A stretch of 64,000 bases of DNA, taken from Mixta intestinalis (GTDB lineage: Bacteria > Pseudomonadota > Gammaproteobacteria > Enterobacterales > Enterobacteriaceae). Position 1 is the stretch's first letter. Every line of letters starts with the position of its first letter. The stretch covers positions 3,162,001 through 3,226,000 of the forward strand of contig NZ_CP028271.1 of NCBI RefSeq assembly GCF_009914055.1. Reading direction: 5' to 3'. This document shows positions 33,286-39,622 of the stretch, piece after piece. The notes beneath the pieces were generated by a model that was not told the DNA's origin, made no database searches, and saw only the letters and a program-made list of their open reading frames with translations. Both the position numbers and the translations under genes were made by a program.

Positions 33286-34163
33286 GGCTGTACCTGTCGG
33301 GACAATCCGGTATCGGTGATCAGCACCGGGTAATGCCGTAACTGCAGACGGCGGGCCAGCTCAGAGCCGGATGCCGGCACCATCGGAACACCGGGAGCCA
33401 GATCCCGCAACGACTCAACAGCCGACGCGCTGTCAACACTGACAATCAGACCTGCCGCATGCCGGGTCGTCAGCGCCTTTGCATTCTCTGCCAGCCACAC
33501 ACGCGACTGTACGTCGTCACCGATAAGGAAAAGCGCACCAATGCCCGGCAACTGCAGCGGACGATCCTCCACCGCCCCCGGCGTCATCTCCGGCGTGCTG
33601 ATCGGAAACATCGCTATCGCAGAAACTAGCGGCTGTATGGTTGCTGACAACGCCTCCGACAGGCCGGGTTGTTTATCCTCCCACTGACAAAAACCAAAAA
33701 GCAGAGTCATCACGATAAACAGCCCCGACAGAAGCAGGGCCACCCACGGGTTGTCCAGTGCGCTCATCACGGCCGTACCTGTCGGGACAATCCGGTGTCG
33801 GTGATCAGCACCGGGTAATGCCGTAACTGCAGACGGCGGGCCAGCTCAGAGCCGGATGCCGGCACCATCGGAACACCGGGAGCCAGATCCCGCAACGACT
33901 CAACAGCCGACGTGCTGTCAACACTGACAATCAGACCTGCCGCATGCCGGGCAATTAGCGCCTGCGCATTCTCCGCCAGCCAGTACCGCGACTGTGCGTC
34001 ATCACCGATAAGGAAAAGCGCACCAATGCCCGGCAACTGCAGCGGACGATCCTCCACCGCCCCCGGCGTCATCTCCGGCGTGCTGATCGGAAACATCGCT
34101 GCCATCGCAGAAACTAGCGGTTGTGTGGTTGCCGGCGACGCCTCCGGCAGGCCGGGTTGTTTA
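33272..34163 (-). repeat. ~405-bp imperfect tandem duplication
   Basis: 33272-33676 and 33756-34163 are nearly identical (few scattered differences, one codon-sized gap near 33613/34100). The unit spans the start of the Mrr-like gene and the 3' part of the PFL_4695 gene. Confidence 0.85.
33282..33770 (-). CDS. Chimeric duplicate of PFL_4695 and the Mrr-like gene's 5' end
   Basis: 162 residues. Residues 1-33 (MMSALDNPWVALLLSGLFIVM) resemble the N-terminal anchor of the downstream nuclease, while residues 34-162 are nearly identical to the C-terminal two thirds of the upstream PFL_4695 protein, without its signal peptide. The product is thus a membrane-anchored PFL_4695 domain created by a tandem duplication of about 405 bp of near-identical DNA. 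The frame is intact and coupled by ATGA overlap on both sides, so it is probably expressed. Confidence 0.75.
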   Translation of the reverse strand: MMSALDNPWVALLLSGLFIVMTLLFGFCQWEDKQPGLSEALSATIQPLVSAIAMFPISTPEMTPGAVEDRPLQLPGIGALFLIGDDVQSRVWLAENAKALTTRHAAGLIVSVDSASAVESLRDLAPGVPMVPASGSELARRLQLRHYPVLITDTGLSRQVQP

Positions 34164-34279
34164 TTAATGCCATCAAAATAAGGCGTGGCATCCTCCCCGC
34201 CGAGGTCAGCGAGGACGTTCAGTCCGGCATGGCCCGTCAGGGGCAGAAAAAGACACATCATTAAAAACCGTTTTTTCAT
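33767..34279 (-). CDS. ICE protein, PFL_4695 family (TIGR03765)
   Basis: 170 residues: signal peptide (FLMMCLFLPLTGHA), family start LNVLADLGGEDATPYF and the conserved C-terminus LRDLAPGVPMVPASGSELARRLQLRHYPVLIT. Periplasmic; found beside the lytic transglycosylase in this ICE family. Its 3' two thirds were copied into the next gene. Confidence 0.9.
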   Translation of the reverse strand: MKKRFLMMCLFLPLTGHAGLNVLADLGGEDATPYFDGINKQPGLPEASPATTQPLVSAMAAMFPISTPEMTPGAVEDRPLQLPGIGALFLIGDDAQSRYWLAENAQALIARHAAGLIVSVDSTSAVESLRDLAPGVPMVPASGSELARRLQLRHYPVLITDTGLSRQVRP

Positions 34280-34959
34280 CAGGGTTCACTCCCGGGCTCA
34301 GTCCAGATAAAACCAGGTTCAGGGGCAATGGCTGCCACTGTCTGAGGTAATAAAGAAGGCGGCAACAAAGGGGGCTGGCGGGTCGTGCCGCTGAGACGGA
34401 CAAGATGACGTTTCACGATAGTTTTGTATCGTGCTGCAGCCTGCCCACCCGCCGGATGGTGATAACAACCGGCCGCATCCAGCCAGCTACCCGGCTTACG
34501 CTCCTGGCACTCGCGCAGAATGGTGGCTGCGGCATTGAGATTGGTGTACGGGTCAAACGCCTCCCAGGTGGACGCAAACAGATGCCCGTTCCAGCCCAGG
34601 TTTACCTGAGCCAGACCGACATCAATACGTTTCAGGGGGTAACGCTTTATGAACACCTGCAGCGCCCGCCAGGCCTCCAGTCGGCTGGCGTAGCGGTATC
34701 CCTTACCCGCCACGTTAATCGTCCACGGCCAGGGACGGCTCACCACCGGCAGATTTGTCTGCTGCCTGACTACCGCAGCAATCGATCGTGGCGCCATAGC
34801 GGTTTCCGTCAACGAGACAGCATAGAGCGCTTCCGGCGGTATCCCGTGCGCAACGGCCACCCGGATATACCCTTCCGGTACAGCCTCACCCGCAGCAGAT
34901 GCACTGCCGTTTCCCGACAAGACCAGCATCAGGGCGATCAGAACGCGGCGATATGCCAT
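34279..34959 (-). CDS. Lytic transglycosylase (SLT domain) of the conjugation system
   Basis: 226 residues: signal peptide ending ASA, then an SLT fold: HGIPPEALYAVSLTETAM (catalytic Glu), LKRIDVGLAQVNLGWN (GLxQVN motif) and NLNAAATILRECQER. VirB1-like; opens peptidoglycan for channel assembly. Overlaps the PFL_4693 gene by 22 bp and the PFL_4695 gene by 1 bp. Confidence 0.9.
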   Translation of the reverse strand: MAYRRVLIALMLVLSGNGSASAAGEAVPEGYIRVAVAHGIPPEALYAVSLTETAMAPRSIAAVVRQQTNLPVVSRPWPWTINVAGKGYRYASRLEAWRALQVFIKRYPLKRIDVGLAQVNLGWNGHLFASTWEAFDPYTNLNAAATILRECQERKPGSWLDAAGCYHHPAGGQAAARYKTIVKRHLVRLSGTTRQPPLLPPSLLPQTVAAIAPEPGFIWTEPGSEP

Positions 34960-35642
34960 CCTTTTTCCCCCTGTTGCAGCAATACCGGCATTTTGCCATC
35001 ACCAAAGCGCAACCAGCGCCCACCGTCATGATTCAGCGTAACCTGCCGGGAACGGACTTTTTCCGCCGGGATACGGTGAGCGCGAGCCCACTGGCGTAAC
35101 TTATCGTCACTCCCCTCGCTGTCGACCAGGTAAATATCAACCGGACGATTGTCACTGAGCACCGCAGACAGCCGCGCATCGCAGGTCGGACAGTCCTTCG
35201 ACTTAACGAACAACGCCAGACGCCCCCCGGCATCCCGGGCAACACCGGCAGCATTCCCCAGATTCACCGGCAGTCTGTCCGGATAAAGCCGTTGCCAGGC
35301 GGCATTGATTTCCCACTGGAAATCCAGTTCTTTTTGCGTACGGACAAACTCCTCTTTAACCCATTTTTCCGCATACTGACGGCGCTCTGCCGGCGTGCGG
35401 GCCTCAATCCCCAGCGCCGACAGCGGATCCAGACCCGGGGACTGAATCCCCCTGGGGCCATTCATCAGTTGCTGATACCGTTGGTAATCCTCCGGGCTTA
35501 GCCCCCATTCGCCGGCTTTCTGCTGCAGGGATTGCGTCTGGCTCTGTGTGGTTTGCGAGTTTTCAACGACGGAGGTATCTGTGGCCGCCTGAGCCTGCGA
35601 ACTCAGCATGACCAGCGCCAGAAAGGTCAGTTTCAGTTTCAT
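34938..35642 (-). CDS. ICE protein, PFL_4693 family (TIGR03759), thioredoxin-like
   Basis: 234 residues. Signal peptide (LVMLSSQAQA), a helical region with EWGLSPEDYQRYQQLMNGPRG, then a thioredoxin-like domain with FVKSKDCPTCDARL (CPTC) and KMPVLLQ (cis-Pro side). Periplasmic; the CxxC suggests redox or disulfide activity, plausibly for the Cys-rich TraU/TraH-like proteins of the same operon. Confidence 0.88.
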   Translation of the reverse strand: MKLKLTFLALVMLSSQAQAATDTSVVENSQTTQSQTQSLQQKAGEWGLSPEDYQRYQQLMNGPRGIQSPGLDPLSALGIEARTPAERRQYAEKWVKEEFVRTQKELDFQWEINAAWQRLYPDRLPVNLGNAAGVARDAGGRLALFVKSKDCPTCDARLSAVLSDNRPVDIYLVDSEGSDDKLRQWARAHRIPAEKVRSRQVTLNHDGGRWLRFGDGKMPVLLQQGEKGWHIAAF

Positions 35643-35648
35643 GATGGT

Positions 35649-36362
35649 TTACTCCACCTTAAGGGCAGTCAGGCGCCCGTTGACACGGAAAGTCGCTTCG
35701 CTGTAACCGGCACGCACCAGCGTCCAGCCGGAGACGGTTTCCCCTTCCCCGATAAGCGCTATCTGCGACAGGCTGTGGTAACCGCGGGGGGCCACCGCCG
35801 CCCACGACTCCGCGCCTCGTCTTTCCACGCCGGTCAGCACAAACGGCGCATGACGTACAGTTGAACGGGGTTTAACGGGTAACTGTTTTTTGATCTCTGT
35901 CGGTGTTTTTCCCGGAGCCGGAGTCACAGCCGCCGGTACCGCTTTCAGGGCATTCAGTTGTTCAGCAAGCGCACTCAGCCGGGTCTCCATCTCCTGCTGC
36001 ACCTGTTGCAGCCGTGCGGCAGAGGCCTGCAGAGCGGTCAGTTCCTGCGAAGGCCTGGTCCGGGCTTCAGTGTCTTTCTGCAGTGTGGCCACACGCTGCT
36101 GGTTATCGGCCAACCCGGCCTGCAGCGTTGAGACCTCCGACTGAAGGGTGGATAACATCGTGCTGGTTGTGCCGGTATTGTCCTGCGCTTCCAGACGTGA
36201 AAGGCGCATATCCAGATCAGTCACGCCGCTGACGAGTACATACAACACAAAACCGGCCGCCGCCATCATCAGGCAAAGACAGGTGCCAACAGCAGACCAC
36301 CATGAACGCAGACGCCTCTTTTTCCCGACGTGTAAAGACTCAGTGATGTTCCTGTCGCTCAT
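35649..36362 (-). CDS. Coiled-coil inner-membrane protein of the T4SS operon
   Basis: 237 residues: basic N-terminus, one membrane helix (AVGTCLCLMMAAAGFVLYVLVSGV), a periplasmic coiled coil about residues 50-135 (LSRLEAQ..LQSEVSTLQAGL..LQQVQQEMETRLSALAEQL), a Pro/Lys linker and a C-terminal beta domain (FVLTGVERRGAESWAAVAPRGYHSLSQIALIGEGE). Its place between PilL and PFL_4693 is typical of the family. Function not established; PilP-like or TraP-like analogies are guesses. Confidence 0.75.
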   Translation of the reverse strand: MSDRNITESLHVGKKRRLRSWWSAVGTCLCLMMAAAGFVLYVLVSGVTDLDMRLSRLEAQDNTGTTSTMLSTLQSEVSTLQAGLADNQQRVATLQKDTEARTRPSQELTALQASAARLQQVQQEMETRLSALAEQLNALKAVPAAVTPAPGKTPTEIKKQLPVKPRSTVRHAPFVLTGVERRGAESWAAVAPRGYHSLSQIALIGEGETVSGWTLVRAGYSEATFRVNGRLTALKVE

Positions 36363-36955
36363 TTTTTCAGAAACCCTCCCTTAGCCGGGACGGGTGCCTG
36401 CCAGGGAGTCCGGACAGGCGGTAACTGGCTGGCCGGTAACTGATATCCGTCGCGCAGGCTGTGGCAGACCACGCGCTGAACATCATCAACCTCCAGCTGC
36501 CAGGCCGGGCCCGCCATCACCTGCAGGGCGGTGCGCAGGCGCATGGGCCCCAACTGATACTGCACGGCCGGCAGTGGCTGGTGGTACAGAACACCGTTTG
36601 CCGGTCCCGTAGCACAGAGAGAGTAACCGGATTGCTTCAGCGCGTAGCGCAGGGCATCCGCCACGGTCGGATGCAGGGATGACGGAATACGGATATCAAT
36701 AACCTGGGACAGCGGATCGCGCTGGGCAACCATCGGAGCCGTGCTGACCAGCAGATAACGGTCATAACGCACCACCTCCGGCGTCCGGGCATATTCATCA
36801 GGCGCGACGGGCTGAACATTGCGGGTGACAGTCACGGAAGGCGTGAGCACCGCTGCATCACGCTGCTGTAGTTTCTGAGGTGGAGAGGAGCAGCCGGCCA
36901 GTAAAAGCAGCGGCAGAACAGCGGTAAGGGTCTTACAGCGGGAATGAAGTTTCAT
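36359..36955 (-). CDS. pilL: PilL-like lipoprotein (TIGR03748 type)
   Basis: 198 residues. Lipobox LLLAGC, then DEYARTPEVVRYDRYLLVSTAP and the conserved VADALRYALKQSGYSLC and RLRTALQVMAGPAWQLEVDDVQRVVC, matching the N-terminal PilL domain used as first gene of the T4SS operon in these ICEs. The operon promoter should lie within 36956-37040, but I see no clear -35/-10 pair. Unlike SPI-7 proper, no full type IVB pilus cluster follows. Confidence 0.85.
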   Translation of the reverse strand: MKLHSRCKTLTAVLPLLLLAGCSSPPQKLQQRDAAVLTPSVTVTRNVQPVAPDEYARTPEVVRYDRYLLVSTAPMVAQRDPLSQVIDIRIPSSLHPTVADALRYALKQSGYSLCATGPANGVLYHQPLPAVQYQLGPMRLRTALQVMAGPAWQLEVDDVQRVVCHSLRDGYQLPASQLPPVRTPWQAPVPAKGGFLKK

Positions 36956-37042
36956 GTGGGATTTCCATTACAGTGATTAACAGGCCTCACTGTGCGAAAT
37001 CCCCCCGCATTCACTCAATTAACAACTGATTTTCCATAAATG

Positions 37043-37070
37043 AAAAAAAACGCCGACCGGAAGGTCAGCG
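37043..37070 (-). terminator. Intrinsic terminator after DUF29
   Basis: CGCTGACC/GGTCGGCG stem followed by eight T on the minus strand, 25 bp after the stop. Separates the DUF29 unit from the T4SS operon. Confidence 0.88.
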
Positions 37071-37094
37071 TTAAGGGTTGTGTATAACGGTAAA

Positions 37095-37526
37095 TCAGTC
37101 AGGCCAGAATTCCGGATCCATCACCTGTTCAAATGTCCAGGGGCACGTTGCCGGAAAAACTGAACGCCGGATATTGGTTTCACGTTCAGCCGAAATAATG
37201 GCCAGACGCCAGGCGCTTTCTGTAAGTCCCGGGAGACGATTTCTGAGGCTGGGGTTTTCCGCTAGTAATTCAGCAACCTGCAAACGCTGCTCCTCAATAG
37301 TCAGTTTCCAGCTCCGGCTCTGGCGCTCGGACTGATACTGCCACTTGAGCAGGTGCATGAACAACACCCTGAGGCGGGATTCCAGTTCACGACGTTCGCT
37401 TCTTCCCATCGCTTCAATTTCCTCCAGCAGATGCTGTGTGTCCAGCTCTGACAACTGACCGGAACGCAACAAATCGGCCTGCTCCTGAGTCCAGCCGTAG
37501 AAATCATTATCGTAAAGAGTTCCCAT
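37095..37526 (-). CDS. DUF29-family protein
   Basis: 143 residues, beginning LYDNDFYGWTQEQADLLRSGQLSELDTQHLLEEIEAMGRSERREL, the DUF29 signature, continuing with LFMHLLKWQYQ and the C-terminal FPATCPWTFEQVMDPEFWPD. All-helical, cytoplasmic, function unknown. RBS GGAGG. An imperfect inverted repeat ATGGTATGC/GTATGCCAT about 40 bp upstream may be its operator. Confidence 0.88.
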   Translation of the reverse strand: MGTLYDNDFYGWTQEQADLLRSGQLSELDTQHLLEEIEAMGRSERRELESRLRVLFMHLLKWQYQSERQSRSWKLTIEEQRLQVAELLAENPSLRNRLPGLTESAWRLAIISAERETNIRRSVFPATCPWTFEQVMDPEFWPD

Positions 37527-37593
37527 AGGAGCCTCCGGTTAGTAAAAGAAGTTATGGCATACTGTTACTACAGAGCATACCATAAACAAAACA

Positions 37594-37613
37594 GGGGCGT
37601 AAAAAGCAGCCCC
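37594..37613 (-). terminator. Terminator after ssb
   Basis: GGGGC/GCCCC stem with TGTTTTG downstream on the minus strand, 12 bp from the ssb stop. Confidence 0.6.
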
Positions 37614-37625
37614 GGGCGTTAAATA

Positions 37626-38186
37626 TCAGAGCGCATATATGGCAGATTTACCCGTTCCATAGCCCCGCCCGACAAAGGGGATATCATCACCGAAGGGCTC
37701 ACCCGCAGCATTACCTGCCGATGGCTGCGCGGTTTTAGCGGGTTGCGATTTAGCTGGCTGTCCACTGTATGCCGGCGCAGAGGGCTGCTGAGGCTCGCCC
37801 CATCCCCCGGTTTGTGATCGGGAGGATGTCTGCGAACGGCTACCCAGCATCTGCATGACGCCATTCACGGAAACCACCACCTCGGTGGTGTAACGATCCT
37901 GGCCATCCTGCCCCTGCCATTTACGGGTACGCAGCTGACCCTCGATATATACCTGAGAGCCCTTACGCAGATATTCCCCGGCGATTTCAGCAAGCTTTCC
38001 GAATATCACCACCCGGTGCCATTCAGTCACTTCTTTCATTTCACCGGACTGCTTATCGCGCCACTGCTCCGATGTTGCCAGTGATAATGTCGTTACCGCT
38101 CCGCCATTATTGGGCATATACCGAACTTCGGGGTCCTGACCGAGATTTCCAACCAGGATAACTTTGTTAATGCCACGTGAAGCCAT
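37626..38186 (-). CDS. ssb: Single-stranded DNA-binding protein
   Basis: 186 residues: OB fold MASRGINKVILVGNLGQDPEVRYMPN, WRDKQSGEMKEVTEWHRVVIFGKLAEIAGEYLRKGSQVYIEGQL, TEVVV, then a Gln/Ser/Pro-rich linker. The acidic tip usually ending DDDIPF is present internally as GDDIPFVGRGYGTGKSAIYAL, i.e. the SSB tip is followed by 14 extra residues, which would bury the interaction motif. Start 38186 has AAGGAG 6 bp upstream. Protects transferred or replicating ICE DNA; in the same operon as the STY4534-type gene. Confidence 0.94.
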   Translation of the reverse strand: MASRGINKVILVGNLGQDPEVRYMPNNGGAVTTLSLATSEQWRDKQSGEMKEVTEWHRVVIFGKLAEIAGEYLRKGSQVYIEGQLRTRKWQGQDGQDRYTTEVVVSVNGVMQMLGSRSQTSSRSQTGGWGEPQQPSAPAYSGQPAKSQPAKTAQPSAGNAAGEPFGDDIPFVGRGYGTGKSAIYAL

Positions 38187-38196
38187 GTTTTTCTCC

Positions 38197-38406
38197 TTAT
38201 GTCCAGGGCTGGCAGCGCTGTGTCCAGCCACCGCATTCAAGCGCTTTCTCTGCCAGTTCAAAGGTATCGAAATATTCTTCCGATTCTCTGGAAACAGGAC
38301 CCTGATGATTCATCGTGCCAATGTAATAGCCGGCATTGTTTTTCAACACCTGCAGGGATAAGTGAAAGCCAGCGGCTGCAGCCAGAACGCCTTGAGAATT
38401 GTTCAT
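38197..38406 (-). CDS. Small ICE protein between STY4534 and ssb (69 aa)
   Basis: MNNSQGVLAAAAGFHLSLQVLKNNAGYYIGTMNHQGP; a compact alpha/beta protein with GYYIGT and EEYFDTFELAEKALECGGWTQR. SD ACAGGA, and its leader carries the interleaved pairing described for neighbouring genes. The stop is 10 bp before the ssb start. Function unknown. Confidence 0.72.
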   Translation of the reverse strand: MNNSQGVLAAAAGFHLSLQVLKNNAGYYIGTMNHQGPVSRESEEYFDTFELAEKALECGGWTQRCQPWT

Positions 38407-38410
38407 GATT

Positions 38411-38465
38411 TGTTTCCTGTAAAAGAAAACAGGCCTCCCTGACGGAGAAGGCCTGTTCAGGGAGG
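38411..38465 (-). promoter_or_regulatory. Pseudoknot-type leader with alternative SD pairing
   Basis: Minus-strand A CCTCCCTGA (38457-38465), B ACAGGCC (38450-38456), A' TCAGGGAGG (38434-38442), B' GGCCTGT (38429-38435). A and B are contiguous, as are A' and B', a tight H-type pseudoknot. B' CCTGT also pairs with ACAGG of the SD (38416-38420). Confidence 0.68.
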
Positions 38466-38481
38466 TGAAGGTAAAAATGGT

Positions 38482-38940
38482 TCAGAAAGAGTTTTCAGCG
38501 TATTCGTGCTGAGCAGCACCAGTCTGGGGCGGCACGGAGTCCGATTCAGCTTTGAAAACCATATCCTGGCCTATCTTGATCCAGTCCACTTTGATTAAGC
38601 GGGCTTTCAGGCTGACACGCTGTTCGCCGGCATGCTCGCCTTTGTTCAGCGTAAAGATGTCGGTGGATGGATTACTCAGATTGAATCCCAGCAAAACCTT
38701 CTTGTCCTCATCAACGGCCTTATGGCAGCGGGCAATCAGGCTGGTTGCCTCTTTACCGGCAACCACGACATCGAAACGGACATACGACGGGTTATCAGTC
38801 GGGCCACTCAGTGCATTAATGACGCAACTGAGAAACGAGCCGTTCTGATGGTTAACCTGTCGGATATTACTGAGATACCCCAGGCCTTTAATGGTCAGAT
38901 TGAAGTATTCAGTTTTGGCAGTAGTGTTGTTAGCAGACAT
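38482..38940 (-). CDS. STY4534-family ICE replication protein (DUF3577)
   Basis: 152 residues: YFNLTIKGLGYLSNIRQVNHQNGSFLSCVINALSG, FDVVVAGKEATSLIARC and LKARLIKVDWIKIGQDMVF, matching DUF3577 proteins that accompany ssb and topB in SPI-7-like ICEs, with an OB-fold-like, SSB-like pattern. Start 38940 has GGAG 8 bp upstream. The frame is open 44 codons further upstream to a conserved ATG in leader R3, but that segment is leader. First gene of the ssb operon. Confidence 0.85.
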   Translation of the reverse strand: MSANNTTAKTEYFNLTIKGLGYLSNIRQVNHQNGSFLSCVINALSGPTDNPSYVRFDVVVAGKEATSLIARCHKAVDEDKKVLLGFNLSNPSTDIFTLNKGEHAGEQRVSLKARLIKVDWIKIGQDMVFKAESDSVPPQTGAAQHEYAENSF

Positions 38941-39017
38941 GATGTTTTCTCCATGGAGGTAAAAGAGGTACGACGGAGAAAACATCAGCCCTGACGGGGG
39001 TTGTTTTCCCGTCGGGG
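38941..39017 (-). promoter_or_regulatory. Pseudoknot-type leader with 12-bp anti-SD
   Basis: Minus-strand A CCCCGACGG (39009-39017), B GAAAACA (39002-39008), A' CCGTCAGGG (38989-38997, one bulge), B' TGTTTTC (38978-38984), interleaved. B' lies within GATGTTTTCTCC (38975-38986), which is perfectly complementary over 12 bp to the SD-to-start segment GGAGAAAACATC (38941-38952). Best example of the class: B and the SD cannot pair with B' at the same time. Confidence 0.8.
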
Positions 39018-39046
39018 AGTCAGAATCAGCTGTATTCTGACAGTCT

Positions 39047-39245
39047 GGTAAGTTGAGTGAAATGACCTTCATCGCCGCGTCATAGCGCGCCTAAACTAAA
39101 CTGGCGATATCTGCTTTCAAAGGTGAGCAGGTTTCCCCACAGAATTCTCTGTGCTCTCCCTTCTCAGGGTACGGGAGAGTTTATGTAGCCACCCGAAGGC
39201 GTTCCTCACAGACTACAGGAACATTAGTGGTCGTAAAAACGACAG
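39047..39245 (-). ncRNA. Structured leader element, copy R3
   Basis: About 200 nt, same hairpin order as R1. Relative to R1, the first helix GTCGC/GCGAC is GTCGT/ACGAC here (C-G to U-A, both sides changed), and GTAGCC/GGCTAC is GTAGTC/GGCTAC (kept by a G-U pair). The UUCG-capped hairpin, CTCTCCC/GGGAGAG and CACAGA/TCTGTG helices are unchanged. Heads the STY4534-ssb operon. Confidence 0.75.
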
Positions 39246-39257
39246 TTCAGCCATGCC

Positions 39258-39286
39258 ATAATTAAACCGCCGTTAAAAAATGTCAA
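39258..39286 (-). promoter_or_regulatory. Predicted sigma70 promoter of the STY4534-ssb operon
   Basis: Minus strand -35 TTGACA (39281-39286, perfect), 17-bp spacer, -10 AATTAT (39258-39263). Transcription would start about 39251, a few bases before the first leader hairpin. Confidence 0.75.
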
Positions 39287-39357
39287 CCCAGAACCGATAA
39301 AGATAATCGCAATTAACTGTATTTATAGGTAAACCTGCTTCAGGGGGAGCGTATAAC

Positions 39358-39380
39358 AAAAAGGCGCTGTTACCAGCGCC
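39358..39380 (-). terminator. Intrinsic terminator of the topB unit
   Basis: GGCGCTG/CAGCGCC 7-bp stem with 4-nt loop followed by TTTTT on the minus strand. Lies 243 bp after topB and just upstream of the R3 promoter. Confidence 0.88.
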
Positions 39381-39622
39381 CTGGGGTCAGTACGTAACCC
39401 GTGGTCATTATTCTGTTCTCCGGGGAGTATCCATATTCTCCCTGGCGCGGTTTTCACGGAGGTTTCGCGTCTTACAGTCCGGTAGTGTGCAGGTACCGAC
39501 TGTCGGGCCGGCCAGCGATAAACCCCGTTATAAGTTTACCGGCAGCCCCTCGGCCAGCGGGGTACTCATTGCATCAAAGCCCGGCAACCATAGCAGAACT
39601 GGCTCACAATGTGTAGATGGAA
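39381..39622 (-). other. Structured 3' UTR of topB with tiny ORFs
   Basis: No gene of normal size. On the minus strand there are short ORFs MSTPLAEGLPVNL and MTTGYVLTPGRW; the latter has GGAG 9 bp upstream and stops inside the terminator hairpin. Inverted repeats such as GCCGG..CCGGC and GTAAAC/GTTTAT around 39510-39545. Possibly an sRNA-like 3' UTR or decayed genes. Confidence 0.4.

Noticed and set aside
36359..37526. Complete type IVB pilus operon (pilL-V) as in SPI-7
   Set aside because: Only the PilL-like first gene of the T4SS operon is found; no PilN, PilQ, PilS or PilV-like genes.
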